Positions 20,487 to 30,428 are shown, numbered from the stretch's first letter. The stretch is 64,000 nucleotides of DNA from Bifidobacterium canis (GCF_009727065.1 NZ_WNLP01000002.1:62001-126000), one strand, 5' to 3'. Numbers and translations are program-made. The notes: generated from the sequence alone by a model not told the origin.

Positions 20487-21884
20487 ATGCGGTATTGCAT
20501 GAATTGCGGGCAGCCGCTTCCAGAAGGTGCGACGGTCTGCGGAAACTGTGGGTATCCGGTGCAGGGAACTCCTGAAGATACCGTGACGATGCCAAGCGAG
20601 TCGCATGCTGCGAACTCCTCTGTGCAGAGTTCCTCAGCGAATCCGCTGATTTATTCGGAAACACCTACGGCGGTCATTCATATGCCGTCGCTCGACAACT
20701 CAGCTCAGAACTCAACTCAGCCAGCGGGGCAGCCATCTCCGGTTCTGCCGCCGCAGAACACGGTGTTTCCGTCTGCGCCGTTGCCGCCTGCGGGTAATTC
20801 CGGAGGCATCGGCTCTGGTGCACCAGACGGTGGTACGCAGCAGTCTGCGAACAAGCCGTCGAGAAAGCGCGTATGGATTATCGTGACGGCCATCGTTGTG
20901 GTGCTCGCGCTGATCGGCGGGGGAGTGTTCTGGTATGTCTCTTCGCGCCGCAAGTCTGAAGTCGCGGCAGCGCAGTCCGCGTGCCAGCAAGCAGTCGATG
21001 CGCTCAATACGCAGACCGAAGAGAACGCCGCGAAGGTTGAGGAGGCGGCGACGCTGGCGAAGACGTCGAACAGTGAAGTCACTGATGCGAGCACAGTGAA
21101 GCAGCTCAAATCTGCGCTCGACAAATATCAGAAGATCACCGGAGATAAAAGCGGGCTCTCTTGCCCCGCTAGTGCGAGTGCGGAGGCGCTGCGGCAGGTG
21201 ACGAGTCGCGCGCAATCGTGGCGTGAGTCTCAGGCCAGCGATTTCAAATCGCTCGAGACGGCCATGAATGCCGTGCAGAGCAGCAAAGAACAAAAGGCGA
21301 AGAAAACTGCGGAAGAGGAGGCTGCGAAGAAGAAAGCCGAGCAGCAGAAAGCCGAGCAGGAATCTGCGCAGGCATCTGAGTCGGCGGGAACGGAGTCTCA
21401 GCAGCAGTCGACGCAGGGGCAGACTGGTGGGCAAACTGATGGCAACAGCTCGGCAGGGCAGTCTGCGGGCAGTTCTGCCACGCAGACGTATGCGAACTCG
21501 CGATATGGGTTTACGGTGACTGTGCCGGGCGATTTCGCTGCGCAACCTGAATCTGACAACGGGGATGGCAAAGAGTTTGTGAACAGTTCGCTGAACATGA
21601 CCATTACGGCGGCTGCGATGCACACGACGCTGACTCCGCAGCAATACTTCGACCAGACGTATCGCGATCGTTACAACGTGAGTTATTCGCTCGTGGACGG
21701 CGACGTGGTGGTGGCCAGCTGGAAGGACGGCAGCACCATTCATTATGTGCGCAATATCTTGCGCGAGGGCGTGGTGTATTCGGTGTCGTTCGAATATCCG
21801 GAGAGCAACAAGCCGCAGTGCGATCCGATCCTGGAGGCGGTTGCGCCGACGTTGACGCCACCCGCGCACGCCACTGGGCTGTGA
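20487..21884 (+). CDS. Zinc-ribbon membrane protein with coiled-coil and extracytoplasmic domain
   Basis: A 465-residue protein starting at ATG 20487 after GAGGAGGG. A zinc ribbon is at the N-terminus (YCMNCGQPLPEGATVCGNCG). A Ser/Pro/Gln-rich linker leads to one membrane helix (VWIIVTAIVVVLALIGGGVFWYV) near residues 130-155. An Ala/Glu/Lys-rich coiled coil follows, then a Gln/Ser/Gly linker. The C-terminal domain begins YANSRYGFTVTVPGDF and ends PTLTPPAHATGL. This cytoplasmic zinc ribbon, membrane helix and extracytoplasmic domain plan is common in Gram-positive proteins of unknown role. I cannot name a function. Confidence 0.82.
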   Translation: MRYCMNCGQPLPEGATVCGNCGYPVQGTPEDTVTMPSESHAANSSVQSSSANPLIYSETPTAVIHMPSLDNSAQNSTQPAGQPSPVLPPQNTVFPSAPLPPAGNSGGIGSGAPDGGTQQSANKPSRKRVWIIVTAIVVVLALIGGGVFWYVSSRRKSEVAAAQSACQQAVDALNTQTEENAAKVEEAATLAKTSNSEVTDASTVKQLKSALDKYQKITGDKSGLSCPASASAEALRQVTSRAQSWRESQASDFKSLETAMNAVQSSKEQKAKKTAEEEAAKKKAEQQKAEQESAQASESAGTESQQQSTQGQTGGQTDGNSSAGQSAGSSATQTYANSRYGFTVTVPGDFAAQPESDNGDGKEFVNSSLNMTITAAAMHTTLTPQQYFDQTYRDRYNVSYSLVDGDVVVASWKDGSTIHYVRNILREGVVYSVSFEYPESNKPQCDPILEAVAPTLTPPAHATGL

Positions 21885-22249
21885 GCTTGCGGGGTGTGAG
21901 ATAGCTGCGCGTGTTTTTCATGCACGGGCAACTTGCGGGCAACTTGTCGTGCGATTCGCGTGCGATTAGCTTGCGATTTTGCATGCATTGGGCGTGCGTG
22001 CCGCGTGCGATGAAAAGTCTCGTGGTGTGCGGCAAAACGTTGATATATCAGGCGTTCTGTGGTTGGCTGTGTGTGCCGAGCGTGCCGTGAGGAACTGTGC
22101 AGTGCCGAAATCATCAGCGTGCGATTGCATCGACTCTGCAACACTTGAGATGAGTTTTCTTGCCTCAACCGTTGAAAAGCTCGGCGTGTCGTAGTGTTGT
22201 CTTCAGCGCAATCTCAGCGCCTTGAGGTGCGAAAAACGCCCAAAAATGA
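21885..22249. other. Intergenic region with short TGCGATT repeats, no gene seen
   Basis: No reading frame here has both a ribosome binding site and plausible composition. Three TGCGATT copies spaced 10-12 bp apart lie near 21950-21980. The region separates the zinc-ribbon gene from the minus-strand tRNA pair. Confidence 0.5.
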
Positions 22250-22272
22250 CCCGATTTCGGCTTGAAATCGGG
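22250..22272 (-). terminator. Terminator of the tRNA-Ile/tRNA-Ala transcript
   Basis: CCCGATTTC (22250-22258) pairs with GAAATCGGG (22264-22272). On the minus strand the stem is followed by T-rich sequence (TCATTTTTGGGCGTTTTT), so it would end the tRNA transcript. Confidence 0.75.
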
Positions 22273-22330
22273 TTGGGGCAAATAATAGAAAAACCGCTGA
22301 AAACCCAATGTTTTCAACGGTTACCGCTAG

Positions 22331-22403
22331 TGGAGCTAACCGGGTTCGAACCGGTGACCCTCTGCTTGCAAAGCAGATGCGCTACCAGCTGCGCTATAGC
22401 CCC
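22331..22403 (-). tRNA. tRNA-Ala (anticodon TGC)
   Basis: The minus strand folds as a 73-nt tRNA. The acceptor stem is GGGGCTA with TAGCTCC, the discriminator is A73, the anticodon stem-loop is CTGCT TTGCAAA GCAGA, and the T-arm contains GGTTCGAACC. CCA is not encoded. It follows tRNA-Ile by 31 bp in the same transcript. Confidence 0.97.
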
Positions 22404-22434
22404 AACGGGAAAGCACGTGAGAATGCTCTCCACG

Positions 22435-22508
22435 TGGGCCCGGGAGGACTTGAACCTCCGACCTCATCCTTATCAGGGATGCGCTCTAACCACCTGAGCT
22501 ACGGGCCC
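22435..22508 (-). tRNA. tRNA-Ile (anticodon GAT)
   Basis: The minus strand folds as a 74-nt tRNA. The acceptor stem is GGGCCCG with CGGGCCC, the discriminator is A, the anticodon loop is CTGATAA between ATCC and GGAT, and the T-arm is GGAGGTTCAAGTCCTCC. CCA is not encoded. It is first in a two-tRNA unit with tRNA-Ala. Confidence 0.97.
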
Positions 22509-22628
22509 GAACCGCTACGTGCGAGACGCAACAGATAGATAGAATACACTCGTTCGACTAAGCGCGCAACTTGGTGCTGCTTCGGCGTGTCGCTCTGCGG
22601 CGCGTGGAAGTGTGCCTATGCTGGTCGT

Positions 22629-23198
22629 ATGACTGAGCGCACTGACGACGGCAAATCCCGCTGCTCTTGGGTGAATCTGAATAATCCGGCATATGTGGCC
22701 TACCACGATTCCGAGTGGTGCGTGCCAACTCACGATGACCATGAGCTCTTCGAAATGCTCGTACTCGAAGGGTTCCAGGCAGGGCTCACCTGGGAATCCA
22801 TTCTGAACCGACGCCAAGGATTCCGCGACGCGTTCGATAATTTCGATGTGAACGCGGTCGCCGCGTATGATGAGCGGAAAATGGCTGATCTGAAGAACGA
22901 TTCACGCATTATTCGCAACGGCGCGAAGATCAAAGCCGCCGTGAGCAATGCCAATATATTCCGAGATATTGCTGCGGAATATGGCAGTTTCGCGAACTAT
23001 CTATGGAATTGGAGCGACGGGGAAGTGGTGTATGAAGTCGGTCAAGCGACGTCGCCGTTGTCGGATGCGCTGTCGAAAGATCTGAAGAAGCGCGGTATGA
23101 AGTTCGTCGGACCGACGATCATGTATTCATATTTGCAAGCGGCAGGAATAATCAATTCTCATGAGCCGGAGTGCTATCTCTATAAAGTTCAGCGTTGA
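22629..23198 (+). CDS. tag: DNA-3-methyladenine glycosylase I
   Basis: A 189-residue Tag-type glycosylase that removes 3-methyladenine from alkylated DNA. Motifs include RCSWVNLNNPAYVAYHDSEWCVPTHDDHELFEMLVLEGFQAGL..., with the catalytic-pocket Glu and Trp (SEWCVP). A helix-hairpin-helix core and the ending SKDLKKRGMKFVGPTIMYSYLQAAGIINSHEPECY also fit, with Cys/His residues that bind structural zinc in the family. I chose ATG 22629 because the protein family starts near here; the frame stays open upstream to 22587 without conserved sequence. Confidence 0.95.
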   Translation: MTERTDDGKSRCSWVNLNNPAYVAYHDSEWCVPTHDDHELFEMLVLEGFQAGLTWESILNRRQGFRDAFDNFDVNAVAAYDERKMADLKNDSRIIRNGAKIKAAVSNANIFRDIAAEYGSFANYLWNWSDGEVVYEVGQATSPLSDALSKDLKKRGMKFVGPTIMYSYLQAAGIINSHEPECYLYKVQR

Positions 23199-23287
23199 AG
23201 TATTGAACATTGATCTGCGTGGTTGAGTGCGCGCGAAGAAGGGTGTAATTCGAACATTTGTCCGAATTGAACTCGATAATATCAGCT

Positions 23288-24034
23288 ATGTCTTTTCGTG
23301 GAATGCCTCGAGTCCGTTCATTTTCTAGGCGTGCGCAGCCGCGTCGTGCAATTGTTTCCCGTGAAACACTCAATATCGACGGCCTGCAGGTGACGGTGGT
23401 GCGCAAGAACAACCGCAATATGTATCTGCATGTGAAACCGCCGTATGGCATGATCGAAATCACCGCCCCGACTCGCATGAGCAAAGACGTGATCGTGTCG
23501 TTCGTGCGCGAACGTCGAGGATGGATCGAAGAAGCGCTGCGCAATATGGCGGAGGCTCGTCAGCGTACGTTTGCTTCGACTGAAGTGGATTCCAATGTTC
23601 CCTCGAGCTCTGTTATGGCACATGGGGATCGCGGGAACACCGACGTTGGTGCACCTTCTGGCGATAGTTTCACGTGGAACGAAGTGTATAAGGAGCGTGC
23701 ACGCGAATCGATTGAACAGCAATTGCCCGCGCTACTTCGCAAATGGGAGCCTGTCGTCGGACGCTCGCCAAGTCGCATCACCTTGCGCACGATGTCATCC
23801 CGCTGGGGTTCGTGCACGCCAAAAACCGCGAGGATCCGCCTGAATCTACAACTCGGGCTGATGGATCCGAAGTTCCTTGAATATGTGCTCGTGCATGAGA
23901 TGACCCATTTGTGGGAGAGCGGTCACGGTGCTGCATTCCAAGCGCGCATGACCGACTATCTGCCGAATTGGAAGCAGTTGCGTCGTGAACTCAACCGTTG
24001 CACGCTGCTCGCCGACGCCGAGCTCAAAGGCTGA
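23288..24034 (+). CDS. YgjP-like (DUF45) zinc metallopeptidase
   Basis: A protein of about 248 residues in the YgjP/WLM-like metallopeptidase family. The zinc site is VHEMTHLWESGHGAAF (HExxH plus a downstream His), after the family motif RWGSCTPKTARIRLNLQLGLM. The N-terminal half (VVRKNNRNMYLHVKPPYGMIEITAPTRMSKDVIVSFVRERRGWIEEAL) is the usual DUF45 lead-in. A TTG at 23258 is an alternative start; neither has a strong ribosome binding site. Two sequences resembling the ParB site parS lie inside the gene. Substrate is unknown. Confidence 0.88.
   Translation: MSFRGMPRVRSFSRRAQPRRAIVSRETLNIDGLQVTVVRKNNRNMYLHVKPPYGMIEITAPTRMSKDVIVSFVRERRGWIEEALRNMAEARQRTFASTEVDSNVPSSSVMAHGDRGNTDVGAPSGDSFTWNEVYKERARESIEQQLPALLRKWEPVVGRSPSRITLRTMSSRWGSCTPKTARIRLNLQLGLMDPKFLEYVLVHEMTHLWESGHGAAFQARMTDYLPNWKQLRRELNRCTLLADAELKG
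23353..23368. promoter_or_regulatory. parS-like 16-mer (one mismatch)
   Basis: TGTTTCCCGTGAAACA differs from the widespread ParB site TGTTTCACGTGAAACA at one base. It lies inside the metallopeptidase gene about 22 kb from oriC, within the range where parS sites cluster. ParB itself is not in this window. Confidence 0.4.
23666..23681. promoter_or_regulatory. parS-like 16-mer, second
   Basis: AGTTTCACGTGGAACG keeps the GTTTCACGTG core with three differences from the full consensus. It lies 313 bp from the first parS-like site inside the same gene. Confidence 0.3.
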
Positions 24035-24125
24035 TTACTTCAACTGTCAATTGGCTCAGTGACCAATTAGGCAAGGGTGGTTGGCGCACAAGGTTGATCG
24101 TTGAGTGAAGCCTTCGCCACCTCAC

Positions 24126-24247
24126 TTTGCTGGTGGGGATATAAAACCGTGTAGGGCTTGAGTAGCCGGTTTTGTAAAACGTTGGAAATTAGCGCTTTTG
24201 GCAATGCGGATACTCCGGCGTTCGGAAGTTTTATATCTCCCCCAGCG
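24126..24247. repeat. Family A miniature inverted-repeat element, copy A1
   Basis: The left end TTTGCTGGTGGGGATATA and the right end (reverse complement CGCTGGGGGAGATATAAAAC) form imperfect terminal inverted repeats of about 22 bp. The interior shares GCTTGAGTAG and GGAAATTAGCGCTTTTG with copy A2. It has no coding capacity. It lies about 260 bp upstream of the TerB/BrxD/helicase operon. Confidence 0.82.
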
Positions 24248-24506
24248 ATTAGGCGAGCCGTTGTTGGTTGTGGACGGAACGTGCGAGCTGATGCTGTGCA
24301 TTCTCTTCGCTTTGGGTAGCGCTTTTATACTTTTTATACTTTTATACTTTTCTGCGTTGGGGCGTCAGTGCTTGCGTTGCGGTCGCATGCTGGCAAAAAG
24401 TCGCAACGCGTGGTTTGAACGCATTGTTTGGTAGAACATTTGTTCGAAATGCGGTATACTGGTGATTTCGCTGGACATGGCAGTATGCGTTGAGGTGGGA
24501 GGCGGC

Positions 24507-26458
24507 ATGAGCAAGGGTGTGTTCGGTGCCGCTGGGTATGAGGCTTCGCTCAATGGTAACGATGCCGCCGTCGAGCAAGCTGATCACATGGTCACTGAAT
24601 CCAGCATCGTTTACGGCGCTGAACCAATTCCACGTGAGCTCACTAGTTCAGCAATTCCTTCGCCGAAAATGCGTGATGCTGATGCTTTGCGCAACCATTT
24701 CGCTGCGTCTGTTTCTAGGCAACCTACCCCGTCTCGCGTGCGGGCGGATGCGCGGGCAGGAACGCGAATGGATGCGCGGGCAGACGCCTATGCACAGCTG
24801 CGCCGAGTGCTCCACGAAACGCATCACGAGGAGCGCTACAACGCCACGTCGATTGCCACTGCCTTCGACGCCACTCCGCTCGACCCTCCAGAAATCCGCC
24901 ATCTCGTCGGCATGTTCCGCTTCTCGCACGATCCAGAGCGCACCGAAGAGTTCCTCGAACAAGCTGAATACATGGCCGATTATGAGCCCAAGGGCACTTT
25001 CGACTCGTCGTTCAATGAGTTCTTTCCCGTGTACAGCGACATGACCGTCAGCCAGCTCAAAGGCTACTTCGCCTGGCGCACCTGCATACGCCACGGCGAC
25101 TATGTGCCCACGTCCTCGTCGACTGCCTACGTGTATGTGTACGAGCTGCTCAATGGCATCGGTGTGCAGAACATGACCGACGCATACCGCCGTCTCAACG
25201 AGTTCCGCGAACACTATGTCGATCAGTATGACAAGAGCATGGCTTACTACGCCAATAGTTGGCTGCGAGATATGGTCATCGCCTACGATCTGCCCGAAGA
25301 ATGCATGCGTGAACAATTCGGCGCGCAAATAAGCGAAGACGAAACGTATGCCACGCTCATACAGCCGCAAAACCGCACTGCTGAGCAGATCGTGCACGCG
25401 CTGCGCTCACTGAGCTCATACAACGCGAGCAAGTCGCCGCTCAACAAGCTAGTGCCGCAGTCGTCGAGCAATCTCACGCTGTATGACCGCGCGCTTGCCG
25501 CCGCATGGCTCGCCATCGCCGCAGATCGCGATCCCGCCGAGCCGAGCAGCTTCTTCGACAATTACATCGCCATGCAGCACGCGCGCCCGGTTTCGCTGTT
25601 CAGCACAGCTGTCTTCTCGCGTACTCGTGCCGCCGCTCGCATGCCGCAAGGCGAGCGGCGGGTCAGCGTCGATCCCGCGTGCTCGTACACGTATGAGAAC
25701 AAACGCTGGTACATCAACACATACGAGCCCGTTGCGTTCCAGCGCACGAATATGAACAATCTGCTGCATGAGGTAGATCGCGTAGGTCGGCAAATCTGGC
25801 ACACTGGCCGCGCTCTCAAACCGCGCGGTAGTCACCCGCCGTGCAGTCAGATAATCAAGCGCGCGTTGACTGAGCTCAAGACGCAGCTCGACCGCGAGCA
25901 GTGGGAGCGGGAGCATCCGCCAATTCACGTGGATCTCACGCGTCTCAGTTCGATTCGTGAAGCTGCCGCTGGCACGCGCGACAGCCTGCTCACCGAAGCC
26001 GAGCTCGAAGCGGAGCGTGAGGCAGTGACTGAAGATAGGACGGCAACTGAAGAAGTGCAGACTGAAAAGCTCTGTCAGTCTGAATCTCAAGAATTGCAAG
26101 GTCTCTCAGAGTATGGCGAAAATGCTCTGTTGAAAATGCGATACATGCTGAGGTTACTGAGACAATAGAAAATTCGGAGATGCCGGAAAACTCTGGGAAC
26201 TCCGAAACAGATCTGCAGCTGTCTCCCGACGAACTGCTGTTGCTGCGCGCGCTCGCCGCAGGAGAGCCGCCCGCCGAGTGGAAGCCGAAACTGCTCGCCA
26301 AGCATCTGCTGCCGTCGGTGCTCGCCGACTCGATCAACGAGAAAGTGTTCGACGTTGTAGCGGACAGCGTGCTGGAAACCGATGACAACGGCGACCCCGC
26401 GCTGATCGAAGACTATGTGCCCGACGTGCGCGGCATACTCGCGAACATATCTGAATAA
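24507..26458 (+). CDS. TerB_N / TerB_C domain protein (frameshifted near its end)
   Basis: First gene of a three-gene accessory operon, starting at ATG 24507 after GGGAGG. After a variable N-terminus, residues of about 110-250 look like the TerB_N domain: PPEIRHLVGMFRFSHDPERTEEF, then FFPVYSDMTVSQLKGYFAWR. The C-terminus with LSPDELLLLRALAAGEPP and a final acidic helix fits TerB_C. The frame breaks at TAG 26166-26168. One extra A in the run at 26117-26121 or 26133-26136 restores it through an acidic linker into the C-terminal part, giving about 650 residues. Such proteins are associated with tellurite-type stress and predicted defence islands. No catalytic site is visible; I infer a scaffold or sensor role. 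Confidence 0.72.
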
Positions 26459-26467
26459 AGGAGAATC

Positions 26468-27797
26468 ATGCCTGAGCAACAACGTAGAATTCCGCGCCGC
26501 ATTGCGCAGACCGTCATCAACTCGCTCAAGGGCGGTGTGGTGCCGCGCATTGGCCTGCCATACATCACGGTCGGCAGAACCGCGGAAATAAAAGCATTGC
26601 TGCATGACGTGGACATAGTCGCGGACGGCGGCGCCTCGTTCCGCTTCATCGTCGGGCGCTATGGTTCCGGCAAGTCGTTCCTGCTGCAGAGTCTGCGCAA
26701 TTACGTGATGGACCGCGGTTTCGTGGTCGTCGACGCCGATCTCTCCCCGAACCGCCGTCTGCACGGCACTGCCGGCCAGGGACTCGCCACGTACCGCGAG
26801 CTCGTCGCCAACCTCGCCACGAAAACCAAGCCTGAGGGTGGCGCGCTCGTGCTTGTGCTCGACCGCTGGATCAGTTCGGTGCAGCAGCAAACCGCGCAAG
26901 AAACCGGCCTCGACCCGTCAGATCCGGCGTTCACGCAGGCAGTTGACAAGAAAATAGGCGAAACCATCGGCTCGCTCGACGAACTTGTGCACGGATTTGA
27001 TTTTGCGCAATTATTGGAAAATATTATCGTGCGAGTCTCGCCGATGACAAGGCGACGAAATCGGCGGTACTCAAGTGGTTCCGCGGCGAATACGAGCGGA
27101 AGACCGATGCCAAGAACGAGCTCGGCGTCTCCGTCATCATCTCCGACGACGATTGGTACGATTACCTGAAATTGTTTGCAGTGTTTTTCCGCCAAGCCGG
27201 GTATGCAGGACTCTACATCATGATCGACGAGCTCGTGAATCTGTCGAAAATTCCGAACGCTATCTCACGTCAATATAATTATGAAAAATACTTGCAATAT
27301 ATAACGATGTATTGCAAGGAAAAGCAAGATATTTAGGTGTACTCATGTGCGGCACCCCGCAGGCCGTGGAAGATAAACGGCGGGGTGTGTTCAGCTACGA
27401 GGCGCTCCGCAGTAGGCTTGCGAGCGGGCGCTTCTCCGGCGACGGACGTCATGACATGGCCGCGCCGCTCATCTACCTCGAGCCGCTGAGTGCCGAGGAG
27501 ATGACCGTGCTCGTCGGCAAACTCGCGCAAATGCATGCGAGTTTGTTCCAATACGAGCAGACGCTCACCGACGAGGATCTCGCGAAATTCATTCAGATTG
27601 AATACGGTAGAATCGGCGCGGATCACACCATCACGCCACGCGAAGTCATCCGCGATTTCATTGAGCTACTCGATATTCTGCAGCAACATCCGAATATGAG
27701 CGTCAGTGGACTGCTCGGTTCGCAGGAATTCACATATGCGCAGTCTGACGTTGTTTCTAATAAAACAACAGAAGAATTTGCAGAATTTACTATTTAA
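26468..27797 (+). CDS. BrxD-like (DUF2791) P-loop ATPase (two frameshifts)
   Basis: Begins 10 bp after the TerB gene with an AAGGAG site. Walker A is FIVGRYGSGKSFLL (GRYGSGKS, residues 63-70) and Walker B is LYIMIDELVNL. The order RIAQTVINSLKGGVVPRIGLPYITVGR, Walker A, Walker B and QGKARYLGVLMCGTPQAVED matches the DUF2791 ATP-binding proteins, which include BrxD of type 2 BREX. The frame breaks twice: one extra A in 27018-27021 gives QLLEKYYRASLADDKATKS, and one in 27284-27288 gives YEKILAIYNDVLQGK. With these the protein is about 443 residues, the family length. It probably powers a DNA-acting complex with the helicase. Confidence 0.75.
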
Positions 27798-27831
27798 GTA
27801 AATTTAAATAACTTTATATTATGGAGTAATC

Positions 27832-30162
27832 ATGCATGTGTTCGCACAGTACGCGCCGTTCGTGCAGGACTGGATCTACGAGCAGGGGTGGCAGAGTCTG
27901 CGGCCGGTGCAAACCGCGGCCGCAGACGCCATTTTCAACACCGAGTCGAACGTGCTGCTCACCAGTTCCACGGCGTCGGGCAAAACGGAGGCCGCGTTTC
28001 TGCCGATTCTGACTGAGCTGTATGAACACCCCAGCACTTCGATCGGGTGCCTGTATATCGCGCCGCTCAAAGCGCTCATCAACGACCAGCATGAGCGACT
28101 CAGCGCGCTGTGCGAGCCCGCGGATATTCACGTCACCGCTTGGCACGGCGACGCGAACCAGACCGCGAAACGCAAACTGCTACGCAACCCGAGCGGTGTG
28201 CTGCAGATCATACCCGAATCGCTCGAGTCGCTGCTCCTGAGAAAGCACAACGAAATTCCAAGATTATTCGGAGATCTGCGATTCATTGTGATCGACGAAT
28301 TGCACTCATTTCTGCGCTCCGACCGCGGAGCACAGGCGTTCTGTTTGATCGAACGATTGAGCAGACTGGCGGACGTGCGTCCGCGCAGAATCGGTTTGTC
28401 TGCCACGATTGGCGATCCGCGCGAAGCCGCGCGATTCCTCGGCGCGAACTCGGGGCGCCCGACTGTTGTGCCGCGCTTCGAGCAGGGAAAGCAGACGTGG
28501 CGGCTCTCGATGGAGCATTTCTACAATCAGGATCCGCAGGCCACTGACGGCACGCCGCTCGAGCAGGCGGCGCGCGAACAAGACGGTGAGCTGTCCGATG
28601 CGCACACCAGTGCGCAGGCGGAGCAGAGCGGGGCGCGCAGGAGTCTCGGCGTGCTCGCAGATCCGGGTTTGCTGTATATTTTCGACCGCACGCGCGGGCG
28701 GAAGTGCCTGGTGTTCACGAACTCGCGCGAGGAGTGCGAGGCCGTGTGCCAGCAGCTGCATCAGTATTGCGAGGCGAGCGGCGAGCCGGATCGGTTCTTG
28801 ATTCATCACGGCAACCTTTCGCAATCGGTGCGCGAGGGTGCCGAAGATCTGATGAAAGACGAGGACTCGCTCACCACCACCTGCGCGACGGCCACGCTTG
28901 AGCTCGGCATTGACGTGGGGCAGCTGGAGCGAGCGTTTCATATCGATGCACCGTTCACAGTGTCGGGTTTCTTGCAGCGCATGGGTCGCACAGGTCGGCG
29001 TGGGCAGCCACCGGAGATGTGGTTCGTGATGCGCGAAGAGCACGTTGAGCCGCGAGCCCTACTGCCGGAACGGATTCCGTGGCCTCTGCTGCAAGGTATT
29101 GCGCTCGTGCAGCTCTACGCGGAGGAGCACTGGGTGGAACCGCCGCGGCCGAACAGGTTGCCGTACAGTCTGCTGTACCACCAGACCATGGCCACGCTTG
29201 CGTCGGGCGGCGAGATGACGCCCGCCGAACTTGCGAGCCGTGTGCTCACGCTCGCCGCGTTCCACAACGTGAGTCAAGACGATTACCGCGAACTGTTGCG
29301 GCACCTGATCTCGAAGGATCACATTGAGCGGACCGAGGGTGGCGGACTCGTGCTCGGGTTGGCGGGCGAGCGGATCGTCAACAACCACAAGTTCCTCGCC
29401 GTGTTCCAAGAGAACATCGAATACTCCGTGCACGCTGGTAGTGAGGAGCTCGGCACGCTCGTTTCGCCGCCTCCGGTGGGTGAGAAGGTGGCGATTGCGG
29501 GGCGCGTGTGGATTGTGGAAGGCGTGGACCACCAACGGCACGAACTCTGGGTGCATCAGGTGAAAGGGCGCATTCCGGCGTATTTCGGGGATGTGGCTGG
29601 AGACATCGATCCGAAGATCCTTGAGCGCATGCACCGCGTGCTCACACAGAAGGAGGCGTACCCGTATTTGGGTCCGCATGCCATCGCACGATTGGTGGAG
29701 GCGCGACGCACGGCGTTTGCGGCGGGGTTGGATCGCGATGTGCTCGTCAATGTCGGCGCGAATACGTGGTGCCTGTTCCCGTGGACTGGAACGTATGCGT
29801 TCCTGGCGTTGGAACGCCTGCTGCGGATTCGTTGCGCCGAGCGGCTCGGACTTTCGCATTTCCAGTCCGTGCGGCCTTACTACATCACGTTCCAGATGAA
29901 GGTGAGCCGTGATGAGTTCTTCCAGATCGTCACCGAAGAGGCGATGCGAGACTTCGACCCGATGACGCTCGTCTATCCAGCCGAGGTGCCGGTGTTCGAC
30001 AAATACGATGAATACCTGCCAACCAGCCTGGTGCGTAAGGAATTCGCATATTCCATCCTCGACATAGCGCAAATGCGCAAAACCGTCGCCTCGTGGAGCC
30101 GAGCCGATTCCGGTGCCTCAGAGCATCATGGCAATCGGGCATTGCCATCAGCACAGGAGTAG
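27832..30162 (+). CDS. DEAD/DEAH-box helicase, Lhr / BrxHI-like
   Basis: A 776-residue superfamily 2 helicase, last gene of the TerB-BrxD operon, 34 bp after the ATPase. Motif I is SSTASGKTEA (residues 45-54), motif II is VIDELHSFL (about residue 155), and motif VI is QRMGRTGRRGQ (about residue 385). The sequence around IAPLKALINDQHERL and SALIEHHGNLS-type motifs (FLIHHGNLSQSVREG) fits Lhr-like helicases. It lacks the long C-terminal extension of full Lhr (about 1500 residues). The C-terminal 350 residues have no domain I can name. BREX type 2 also pairs a BrxD ATPase with an Lhr-like helicase. Confidence 0.82.
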   Translation: MHVFAQYAPFVQDWIYEQGWQSLRPVQTAAADAIFNTESNVLLTSSTASGKTEAAFLPILTELYEHPSTSIGCLYIAPLKALINDQHERLSALCEPADIHVTAWHGDANQTAKRKLLRNPSGVLQIIPESLESLLLRKHNEIPRLFGDLRFIVIDELHSFLRSDRGAQAFCLIERLSRLADVRPRRIGLSATIGDPREAARFLGANSGRPTVVPRFEQGKQTWRLSMEHFYNQDPQATDGTPLEQAAREQDGELSDAHTSAQAEQSGARRSLGVLADPGLLYIFDRTRGRKCLVFTNSREECEAVCQQLHQYCEASGEPDRFLIHHGNLSQSVREGAEDLMKDEDSLTTTCATATLELGIDVGQLERAFHIDAPFTVSGFLQRMGRTGRRGQPPEMWFVMREEHVEPRALLPERIPWPLLQGIALVQLYAEEHWVEPPRPNRLPYSLLYHQTMATLASGGEMTPAELASRVLTLAAFHNVSQDDYRELLRHLISKDHIERTEGGGLVLGLAGERIVNNHKFLAVFQENIEYSVHAGSEELGTLVSPPPVGEKVAIAGRVWIVEGVDHQRHELWVHQVKGRIPAYFGDVAGDIDPKILERMHRVLTQKEAYPYLGPHAIARLVEARRTAFAAGLDRDVLVNVGANTWCLFPWTGTYAFLALERLLRIRCAERLGLSHFQSVRPYYITFQMKVSRDEFFQIVTEEAMRDFDPMTLVYPAEVPVFDKYDEYLPTSLVRKEFAYSILDIAQMRKTVASWSRADSGASEHHGNRALPSAQE

Positions 30163-30231
30163 CCGGTGGCGAGCGCGCCTGCACCCCCGCGAGCACTCCG
30201 CACCACTGCGAGTGTGGCGGCGTCCGGTCCC

Positions 30232-30359
30232 ATTTTGCTGGTGGGGATATGAAACCCTCAAGGACTCAAGTAGATAAGTGGGGAAAATGGCGGAAAATAG
30301 CGCTTTTGTGACTCCAGCTACTTAGAAGGTTGATGGTTTTGTATCCCCACCAGCAAAAT
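30232..30359. repeat. Family A miniature inverted-repeat element, copy A2
   Basis: The ends are 25-bp inverted repeats with two mismatches; the shared core is ATTTTGCTGGTGGGGATA. The element is 128 bp and lies 69 bp after the helicase stop. The interior has AGCGCTTTTG in common with A1 and CAAGTAG/CTACTTAG that can pair inside the outer stem. No open reading frame. Confidence 0.9.
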
Positions 30360-30428
30360 TAGGGGATCGCGAGGAGGGTGGATAGCCCACTGGAGGCGAC
30401 CACGACTTGAGTCACGAGTGGGTATTTT

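Noticed and set aside
22331..22508. tRNA pair as an integration site of an element
   Set aside because: No integrase, no duplicated tRNA 3' end and normal flanking genes; it is an ordinary tRNA-Ile/tRNA-Ala unit.
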